DNA from: Acidobacteriota bacterium
GTDB lineage: Bacteria; Acidobacteriota; Blastocatellia; Pyrinomonadales; Pyrinomonadaceae
Assembly (NCBI GenBank): GCA_003222855.1
Contig: QHXH01000222.1
Coordinates: 1-6,680, forward strand
DNA length: 6,680 nt
Direction: 5' to 3'
Shown here in pieces: positions 1 to 5,068 of this stretch. Made by a program: the position numbers and the translations under genes. The notes beneath the pieces are model-generated. The model saw only the letters and a program-made list of their open reading frames with translations, was not told where the DNA came from and did not search any database. Each line of letters starts with the position of its first letter. Positions within the stretch are counted from its first letter, which is position 1.

Positions 1-1
1 C

Positions 2-562
2 GTATCCAGCCCTAGCATTTTCCCAGGCATTCGTTATGCCGGGCGTCTTGCCGGCGACCCGCTGAACGACCTCGGTCAGGGGGAAAACACAATGTTCCCC
101 GGCACCGGGAGCGAGACCGATACCAACGGCCGCTGGGGCGATTATAGTATGACGACCATCGATCCGGCCGATGGCACAAGCTTCTGGCACGTGAACGAGT
201 ATGAAGCCGTCAACGGCAGTTTCAACTGGCATACACGCATCGGTAAATTCAACTTCGCCGGCGGCGGGGTAAGCCCAACTCCTACCCCAACTGCTACACC
301 GGCTGCCTGCAGTTGGTCAGCCGGATCTGATCTCCCAGTCGCGGGGATCCGCTTTGGTGGTGCCTTTTTCCCGGCCAACGGAAAGTTTTACGCGATGGGT
401 GGCCGCGACCTGCAAACGGGTGGTACCGAATTCACTCATCCGTTCGAGTATGATCCGGTCGGCAACAGTTGGACTACCAAGGCAGCGATTTATCCAGATC
501 CCTTCGTGAGCAACATCGAGTGCGCTGTGGCTAACGACAGCGGAACGGACTACATCTATTGA
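2..562 (+). CDS. Kelch-repeat secreted protein, 5' part up to a premature TGA (gene also cut by left window edge)
   Basis: The frame is open from base 2, well before the first ATG at 92. The residues before that ATG (RYAGRLAGDPLNDLGQGENT) continue smoothly into it, so the true start lies left of the window. The segment up to about 266 (GRLAGDP, GTGSETDTNGRWGDYS, FWHVNEY, FNWHTRIGKFNF) resembles a conserved domain I remember near the C-terminus of large secreted bacterial proteins; its function is unknown to me. A linker SPTPTPTATPAA follows at 272-307. The first Kelch blade then starts (WSAGSDLPVAG, then the strand KFYAMGG at 386-403, then YDPVGNSW). Kelch blades form beta-propellers that usually bind proteins or glycans. 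Translation ends at TGA 560-562, exactly in the conserved strand of blade 2 (YIY-stop-VGG). The frame continues unchanged in the next entry, so both are one gene broken by a single codon. Confidence is high for the domain calls and low for the exact role. Confidence 0.8.
   Translation, partial: VSSPSIFPGIRYAGRLAGDPLNDLGQGENTMFPGTGSETDTNGRWGDYSMTTIDPADGTSFWHVNEYEAVNGSFNWHTRIGKFNFAGGGVSPTPTPTATPAACSWSAGSDLPVAGIRFGGAFFPANGKFYAMGGRDLQTGGTEFTHPFEYDPVGNSWTTKAAIYPDPFVSNIECAVANDSGTDYIY
560..562 (+). other. In-frame TGA interrupting the Kelch gene
   Basis: The codons read TAC ATC TAT TGA GTG GGC GGC. The five other blades have a variable residue at this position (YAMGG, YILGG, YTAGG, YVMGG, WLAGG), so TGA replaces a non-conserved residue. 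A single-base change from TGG, TTA, TCA, GGA, CGA, AGA or TGC/TGT would produce it. No indel is involved. It is either a nonsense mutation or a base-call error. Confidence 0.9.
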
Positions 563-1354
563 GTGGGCGGCTCGCAGTCCTCCACCGCGACCGAGACTGG
601 TCGTGTCTTCCGTTATGATCCTGTAGCAGACGTTATCACTACCGTTGCTACTGACTGGCCGCCTGGCGACGCGAACACTTTGCCGGGTGGCATCACCGTC
701 TTCAACAACAAGATCTACATTCTGGGTGGCTACGACGTCCTTAACGTCGTCTCGACCAACCAGATCTGGGAGTTTACTCCTAACCCCGCTGGCTGGGTGC
801 TGAAGAATACCGTCTTGCCAGTTCCGCTCGCCTATATTCCGACCTGCACCATTGGCAGCCTAATCTACACCGCTGGCGGCGTCGATTTCGCCGTTGGCAC
901 CGATCAGACAAACTCTTTTGTCTATGATCCTGTGGCGGATTCCATCTCCACGATTACCAACATACCGCGGCCCACAAGTGACGTCCGTGGGCTTAACTTC
1001 TGTAACAAGATGTATGTCATGGGTGGCGGCGGATTTCCTACGACCTCCAACGAGGTGGATATCTATGACCCTGTGAGCAATACATGGTCGATAGGAACTC
1101 CGTTCGTGTTCGCGCGGCGTAATCCTGCCGCCGATACCGACGGGACCAATAACATTTGGCTTGCAGGTGGCCTCGACCAAAACCTAGGATCCCTTGCTTC
1201 GACGGAGATCTTCAACTGCCCAGTGAGTCCTTGCGGGCCCTCGCCTACACCGACTGCAACTGCAACTGCAACGGCAACGGCAACTGCAACGGCGACGCCT
1301 ACTGCTACCGCGGCGCCTAGGTCCTCGCCGACGCCCAGCTATTTCGAAGCTTAA
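563..1354 (+). CDS. Kelch-repeat secreted protein, 3' part downstream of the premature TGA
   Basis: This is the same reading frame as the preceding segment, separated only by the TGA. It carries the rest of the six-bladed Kelch propeller. The Gly-Gly strands are VGG (right after the stop), IYILGG, IYTAGG, MYVMGG and IWLAGG, with the matching YDPV...W/I returns (RYDPVADVI, YDPVADSI, YDPVSNTW). With YAMGG upstream there are six GG strands, a complete propeller, so the whole gene was recently functional. The C-terminus (about 1235-1351) is an (Ala-Thr)n/PT tail ending SSPTPSYFEA, with stop TAA at 1352-1354. The GTG at 563 could be called as a start, but no convincing ribosome site precedes it. 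A product starting there would lack blade 1, so I read this as the remainder of the interrupted gene rather than an independent one. The product is probably extracellular. Confidence 0.78.
   Translation: MGGSQSSTATETGRVFRYDPVADVITTVATDWPPGDANTLPGGITVFNNKIYILGGYDVLNVVSTNQIWEFTPNPAGWVLKNTVLPVPLAYIPTCTIGSLIYTAGGVDFAVGTDQTNSFVYDPVADSISTITNIPRPTSDVRGLNFCNKMYVMGGGGFPTTSNEVDIYDPVSNTWSIGTPFVFARRNPAADTDGTNNIWLAGGLDQNLGSLASTEIFNCPVSPCGPSPTPTATATATATATATATPTATAAPRSSPTPSYFEA
1237..1340 (+). repeat. Ala-Thr/Pro-Thr coding hexamer tract, Kelch gene tail
   Basis: Imperfect hexamers of the type ACTGCA/ACGGCA encode (TA)n, flanked by PSPTPT before and PTATAAPRSSPTP after. This is a flexible, extended C-terminal tail of the sort used as a surface linker. 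Unlike the other two proteins in the window, it lacks the Pro-Arg core near its end. Confidence 0.75.
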
Positions 1355-1355
1355 C

Positions 1356-1389
1356 GCTGGAACTCGCGAATCGCTTCGCGAGTTCCAGC
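1356..1389 (+). terminator. Perfect 15-bp stem-loop directly after the Kelch stop
   Basis: Arms GCTGGAACTCGCGAA (1356-1370) and TTCGCGAGTTCCAGC (1375-1389) are exact complements around a TCGC loop. The hairpin starts 2 bases after the TAA. There is no T-run on either strand, so it is not a classic intrinsic terminator. It more likely protects the mRNA 3' end or blocks convergent readthrough. It could also be a dispersed palindromic repeat. Confidence 0.55.
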
Positions 1390-1410
1390 AAGGGGCAATA
1401 AGCCTCTTGC
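1388..1410 (+). terminator. Second stem-loop, overlapping the first by 2 bases
   Basis: GCAAGGGGC (1388-1396) pairs with GCCTCTTGC (1402-1410) over nine positions, one of them a G-U pair on the + transcript, around an AATAA loop. It shares its first two bases with the 3' arm of the preceding hairpin, so both can form only with slight fraying. No T-run follows. It is probably part of the same 3'-end structure. Confidence 0.35.
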
Positions 1411-1433
1411 GCAAATTTCGTATGCAATGCTTT

Positions 1434-1460
1434 GGAGTGCGGCAGTGTCCCGCCGCTTTT
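1434..1460 (+). terminator. REP-like 27-bp terminator repeat, copy 1 (serves the Kelch gene)
   Basis: The copy begins GGAGTGCGGC. A five-base-pair stem GCGGC/GCCGC closes over an 8-nt loop and is followed immediately by TTTT. The orientation suits intrinsic termination of the + strand Kelch transcript about 80-105 nt after its stop. It matches the reverse complement of 1606-1632 at 24 of 27 positions, including the GGAGT flank, which base-pairing alone does not require. That flank conservation points to a dispersed repeat family. Confidence 0.6.
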
Positions 1461-1580
1461 CAAGCTTACTCGATTAGCTGAGTCCGTCGCTCATCGCCGG
1501 TTTGCTCTCGAGACTGATAGGTTGATCGCATCGCCAGAGAAGCTGGTTCGCCGCTTGGGATCAGAGAACTGAGAGCAGCA

Positions 1581-1597
1581 ATTTCCAATTTGGAAAT
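1581..1597. other. AT-rich palindrome
   Basis: ATTTCCA (1581-1587) and TGGAAAT (1591-1597) are exact inverted copies around ATT. It lies in the convergent intergenic space, with no start codon nearby, so an operator role is unlikely. It may be chance or part of the terminator cluster. Confidence 0.3.
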
Positions 1598-1605
1598 GCT
1601 TTACC

Positions 1606-1632
1606 AAAAGCGGCGGAGCACCGCCGCACTCC
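1606..1632 (-). terminator. REP-like 27-bp terminator repeat, copy 2 (serves the BNR gene)
   Basis: Read on the minus strand it begins GGAGTGCGGCGG, forms a 7-bp stem GCGGCGG/CCGCCGC around TGCT, and ends in TTTT. That is a good intrinsic terminator about 87-113 nt beyond the BNR gene stop. It is the inverted partner of 1434-1460 (3 differences in 27), with 145 bp between the two. Its stem is more perfect than that of copy 1. Confidence 0.68.
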
Positions 1633-1718
1633 TGCCTCCGGCACGAGGAACTCGCACGTTAACCTGGCCACTACAACTGGTCGCTAATCACTTTTCACGG
1701 GCCACTTGGGACAGACGC

Positions 1719-4700
1719 TTACGGCCGCGGGGTTGGACGAGGCCTTGGTGTTGGAGTAGGCCTCGGTGCTGGTGTTGAAGTAGGCGTCGGTGTAGCCGTT
1801 GGCGTCGGTGTAGCCGTGGCAGTTGGCGTCGGCGTTGGTGTTGGACTCGCAGCGCCGGGCAACGGGTAAGCGTAGGCACCGCGACTGCGCGTCCAGACCG
1901 AGAGCGTCGTAGCGCCGCGGTCAATTTGCATGTCCCATACCATCGCGTGCGCGATACCGTTCTCGAAGCGCAGCCAGGTTGGAGATGCTACCGTTATGTC
2001 ATCGGTATAGTAAACGCCCCAGTCGGTGCCGGCATAGACTTGCTGCGGCATATTGGGGTTAACAATGATCGAATCCACCGGAATATCCGGGAGATTGCCA
2101 GTCTTGTCTGCCCACGTGAAGGAGCCACAGTCGGCGGCGCAGGTTACCTGGAAAACATGGCCCGGCGTGCCCGGCGTGTTGGCATTGAAGCCGCCGACAG
2201 CTGCGTAGCCCACGGGGAGGTTTGCGGCTGATACGGAAGGATCCAGCGCGATCCCTAGCACAGGGCGCAGAGGCACAACGGTGTTATTCCCTGTGACATC
2301 GACCCACATAGCCTGTGACTGAGTCCCGGTGCCTAGGTTAAACCCGATCCAGACGTTAGCGTCGTTTGTGCTAACCATGGCCACGGTCTGATATTTCGGG
2401 GAATATTTAACCTGATTGATGAACGAACGATTCCCCAACGTTTGCTTGGTCATGTTTTGTGTGATAGGATTGTTAGTTACATACCAGTTCGCAGGGCTGA
2501 ACGAGCTGCTGCCGCCCAGGATCGTCTCCCACACTCTGGTAGTGCCTGCAATGAGGTGGCCGCATCCGCCGGGAACACCTGCTGGCGGACAATCATCGCC
2601 ACCTGGAATACCGCCATGGAAAAGATCGTACGGCAGAATGAACGATCTCGTGTCGCCGCTCCAACTGCCGGAGCCGCCGGACACGTTGCCGCTCCAAGTG
2701 GCATTTTGAGCGGTGCAGTTATTAACGCAGCGATGCAGCGCGCCGTTGTTGTTACCCTGCCAGAAGCGCAGACTCGTTCCCGTGCCTACGGGATCGAGGC
2801 GCGAGTAGAATCCATCGCCGCCAACGCCCAACTGCCATAGGACAGGCCCGGTTGGTGTGCCGGCAAATGTGACCGAGATGGAGCCGTTGTCCTGCGAGCC
2901 ACCGCTTGCCTGTGGAGAAGCCGCGTTAGCGAAGTTGCCGCTGATGTCACCCGAGTAAAACTCAATGGTATTAATATCCGTGTCCATGTTAAACCAGGTG
3001 GGATCCTGCGTCTGGTTTACGATATCCGCATTGATGGTTCCGTGCGTGCCGCCATCGTTTCCGATCAGCAAAATGCTTGACGATCCCGGCAGGAACGCGA
3101 GTGCGTGTTGATCCACGTGCACCGGACCTGCGTTCCCGCTGTACGAATATCCGCAGGTGGTATCGTTCCACACAGTTCCCGTTCGCGTTGCAAACCAAAC
3201 GTCGAACGTATCGAAGAAGACTCGGTCCGGGTTATTCGGATCCACGGCGACTCCCTGGTCGTACCAGTTCTGTGGATAGTCGCCCTGGCCACCAGTGCAG
3301 TTTCTAAGCGAGCCGCCTTGAGAGCCCTCCATATAAGTCCAGCTCGCGCCGCCGTCTGTGGAAGCCCAGGCGCCGATCTGGCAGCCAGCGGAATTGCCGC
3401 ACCCGCCATTATTGTTACCAACAATGGATTGCACTTGAGCGTAGATGTAGTTCGAGTTGCTCGGCGCGACAGCAATCTCAATTCGACCCAGCTGATCGCC
3501 GGTGTTGATATCAACAAAAGGCGAGCCGCTCCCGGCATTCATGGGCGCTCCAGTTGAATACGCGCTGCCACTGACCTGATTACCAAAGATGAACCCACTG
3601 GCGTTGCTGGCGATGGAGGTAAAGCTTGGGCAGCCGCTCGATCCCATGGTCGCTGTGTAAAGGCCGTTCGCGCCGTTGTTGCCCAAGTCATATTGGACGG
3701 GCGTGGCGAACCCGCGGGTGCCGATCGCGGCGATAATCCGAGTGTTGCCTCCACCCATGTCGCTTAGCGCCAGCCCTGTAACATCCTGGCGTTGGGTGCT
3801 GAAGTTGTTCGTAAAACACGGCCCGGTCCAGTTAACACCGGCGTCGTACGAGAAATAAACGCCTTGTTTGGTGCCCGCTACCACTTTGTTAGCGTTGTTA
3901 GGGTCCACGCGGACTTTGCCAACCGCGTTGTATTGTGGGAATTGGCCTGGAGGTTCCGTATAAATCATGCCAAACACATTTGCGCCCAAGACCGTCCAGG
4001 TGGCGCCCGCATCTGTTGACTTGAGAATGCCCTGGCTGCCCATGGAGAAGGAACCGAAATTGAGATCGCCTGTGCCTGCATAGACCGTGTTATGATTGCC
4101 GGGATCAATGGTGACACTGTCGATGGCTATGGTGGAAATCAGCGGATCATCGGTCACCGCGGTCCAGGTCGTGGAAGCGCTACAACAGTTGGTCGTTTTC
4201 CACACACCGCCGCCGACCGCCCCGAGATAAGCCACAATACTGCCATTTACGATAGTCGTTGGATCGACCGCAATGTCGTTAACTCTCCCTTCGGTGGTCG
4301 TGTAATTGTAACAGCCTGAGCAACCGGTCATCCGCTCCGGTTGCGGACCGAGCGCGGTAAAAGCGGTCGGGATAAGAGGCACTGGATTGGCCGGATTGCG
4401 TGGTAGATGAAATCCAGCCGGGACGCCACTCGTCATGCGCGCGTGTTGCGCGGCGGCAGCCCGCACCCACGCCGGGTCAAATCGACCGGTAGGAAATGTT
4501 AAACGGTCATTCCAGTATTGTTCCAACTGTGCCAGACGCGCAGCTTCATCCTGTGAACTGGCGCCTGGAACTGGCATGTAGCGAGCGGGCTCCGAAGGAC
4601 GCTGCAGCGCGCCGTTCCTGCCCGCCAATATGGCAAGCGCAAGCCCGAAGAAACAGAGAGTCAATCCGAGCAGCGCGCGGAGGTTAAAGAACCCGCCTTC

Positions 4701-4793
4701 GTGGACCAGCTTTCGTCCCGCGATCGCGGGACTACGGCGAGTCAAGAGGCTACGGCGGACAAGTGCAGAGCGAGTAGAGGATTTCTTTTTCAT
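1719..4793 (-). CDS. Membrane-anchored or exported BNR/Asp-box beta-propeller protein (sortilin/GH74-like)
   Basis: The protein has 1024 residues and is intact, with ATG at 4793 and TAA at 1719. A very basic N-terminus (residues 1-29) and the motif HEGGFFNLR (31-39) precede one hydrophobic segment (about 35-57, ALLGLTLCFFGLALAILAG), which is a signal anchor or an uncleaved signal. A charged helical stretch (about 80-120) follows. The rest is beta-propeller. Asp-boxes are STDAGATW (259-266), SYDAGVNW (315-322) and STDGGASW (478-485). Family landmarks as I remember them are VDQHALAF (560-567), GNDGGT (578-583), SQDNGS (633-638) and GGDGF (658-662). These match two-propeller sortilin/xyloglucanase-like exoproteins. 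I cannot name catalytic residues, so an enzymatic role is unproven. Many Cys residues (CSGC 158-161, CC 203-204) suggest disulfides outside the cytoplasm. The tail (983-1024) is PT/AT and ends PTPRPRPTPRP. A promoter-like pair precedes the gene and a terminator repeat follows it. The start has no Shine-Dalgarno. Confidence 0.88.
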   Translation of the reverse strand: MKKKSSTRSALVRRSLLTRRSPAIAGRKLVHEGGFFNLRALLGLTLCFFGLALAILAGRNGALQRPSEPARYMPVPGASSQDEAARLAQLEQYWNDRLTFPTGRFDPAWVRAAAAQHARMTSGVPAGFHLPRNPANPVPLIPTAFTALGPQPERMTGCSGCYNYTTTEGRVNDIAVDPTTIVNGSIVAYLGAVGGGVWKTTNCCSASTTWTAVTDDPLISTIAIDSVTIDPGNHNTVYAGTGDLNFGSFSMGSQGILKSTDAGATWTVLGANVFGMIYTEPPGQFPQYNAVGKVRVDPNNANKVVAGTKQGVYFSYDAGVNWTGPCFTNNFSTQRQDVTGLALSDMGGGNTRIIAAIGTRGFATPVQYDLGNNGANGLYTATMGSSGCPSFTSIASNASGFIFGNQVSGSAYSTGAPMNAGSGSPFVDINTGDQLGRIEIAVAPSNSNYIYAQVQSIVGNNNGGCGNSAGCQIGAWASTDGGASWTYMEGSQGGSLRNCTGGQGDYPQNWYDQGVAVDPNNPDRVFFDTFDVWFATRTGTVWNDTTCGYSYSGNAGPVHVDQHALAFLPGSSSILLIGNDGGTHGTINADIVNQTQDPTWFNMDTDINTIEFYSGDISGNFANAASPQASGGSQDNGSISVTFAGTPTGPVLWQLGVGGDGFYSRLDPVGTGTSLRFWQGNNNGALHRCVNNCTAQNATWSGNVSGGSGSWSGDTRSFILPYDLFHGGIPGGDDCPPAGVPGGCGHLIAGTTRVWETILGGSSSFSPANWYVTNNPITQNMTKQTLGNRSFINQVKYSPKYQTVAMVSTNDANVWIGFNLGTGTQSQAMWVDVTGNNTVVPLRPVLGIALDPSVSAANLPVGYAAVGGFNANTPGTPGHVFQVTCAADCGSFTWADKTGNLPDIPVDSIIVNPNMPQQVYAGTDWGVYYTDDITVASPTWLRFENGIAHAMVWDMQIDRGATTLSVWTRSRGAYAYPLPGAASPTPTPTPTATATPTPTATPTPTSTPAPRPTPTPRPRPTPRP
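1722..1847 (-). repeat. Pro-Thr/Pro-Arg low-complexity tail of the BNR protein
   Basis: It encodes residues 983-1024: alternating PT and AT, changing to PRPTPTPRPRPTPRP at the very end. Imperfect hexamer units underlie it. The frame is intact throughout. The core PTPRPRPTP also occurs in the frame-corrected tail of the third protein. Confidence 0.8.
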
Positions 4794-4820
4794 TGTTGGG
4801 ATTTGGGTTTGTGTGTGTGC
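4794..4820 (-). promoter_or_regulatory. A/C-rich leader without Shine-Dalgarno before the BNR start
   Basis: The leader just before the ATG is almost free of G. It contains a CA repeat (five TG units on the + strand, 4810-4819) and then AAACCCAAATCCCAACA. No AGGAGG-like site is present. Initiation probably relies on an unstructured leader (S1 type). The ATG choice rests on the following Lys-rich N-terminus and hydrophobic segment. Confidence 0.5.
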
Positions 4821-4905
4821 ATTTCTGAAGAGTCGAGACGCTGTCGGCCTCGCTGTGCGCGGCGTGGATGCTTTGGTCAGGAGACTTCAAGATACGGGAA
4901 AAGCC

Positions 4906-4934
4906 GTTTTAAATGTCGGGCTCGATTTGGTCAA
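4906..4934 (-). promoter_or_regulatory. Candidate sigma70-type promoter for the BNR gene
   Basis: On the minus strand TTGACC (4929-4934) lies 17 bases before TAAAAC (4906-4911). That is 5 of 6 and 4 of 6 matches to the consensus. A run of seven A residues lies a few bases upstream of the -35 and could act as an UP element. Initiation near 4899 would give a leader of about 105 nt. The large gap to the upstream gene supports separate transcription. It is a sequence match only, and the AT-rich context makes chance possible. Confidence 0.45.
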
Positions 4935-5002
4935 GCCTTTTTTTAACGCTGAAACGTAAATCATCTCCCCTCGACGCAAATCGTCGTCAGTAGAGGCAGT
5001 AG

Positions 5003-5023
5003 TGCAGCGTGATCACGTCTGCA
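5003..5023. other. Interrupted dyad-symmetric element
   Basis: TGCAG CGTGA / TCACG T CTGCA forms a 10-bp inverted repeat with a single bulged T. Its centre, CGTGATCACG (5008-5017), is a perfect palindrome. It lies about 90 nt downstream of the corrected third-gene stop and about 70 nt upstream of the BNR promoter candidate, so it could be a 3'-end structure or a binding site. No direct support for either. Confidence 0.3.
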
Positions 5024-5068
5024 GGCAGCCCGCCTGTGGAAGCTTCGGTGTAGGAAGCATGCTTGGCA

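Larger units (their letters stand above)
1355..1718. other. Non-coding convergent intergenic region with several stem-loops
   Basis: This lies between the stops of the converging Kelch (+) and BNR (-) genes. I see no credible gene here; the short open frames have no domain content or ribosome site. It holds a perfect 15-bp hairpin, an overlapping second hairpin, two inverted copies of a 27-bp terminator-like repeat and a small AT-rich palindrome, each listed separately. The stretch 1461-1580 and the stretch 1633-1718 show nothing recognisable. Confidence 0.7.

Noticed and set aside
560..562. TGA decoded as selenocysteine or as Trp/Gly under an alternative code
   Set aside because: The position is not a redox site in Kelch blades. 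Tryptophan is written TGG and glycine GGN throughout the window. No other in-frame TGA is seen in the long BNR gene.
1434..1632. Complete MITE or insertion element bounded by the inverted 27-bp repeats
   Set aside because: No target-site duplication is apparent outside the repeats and there is no coding content. The paired-terminator reading explains the orientation better, though an element origin is not excluded.
1926..4319. Several short open frames opposite or overlapping the BNR gene
   Set aside because: They are shadows of a 1024-residue gene with clear Asp-box motifs. None has recognisable domains or ribosome sites.
4735..4760. Twin-arginine (Tat) export signal in the BNR N-terminus (VRRSLLTRR)
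   Set aside because: The RR pair lies about 20 residues before the hydrophobic segment, and the hydrophobic core does not follow the motif as it does in Tat signals.
4938..4946. T-run as terminator of the third gene
   Set aside because: The T-run is on the plus strand, but the third gene is transcribed on the minus strand, and no stem precedes it in that direction.
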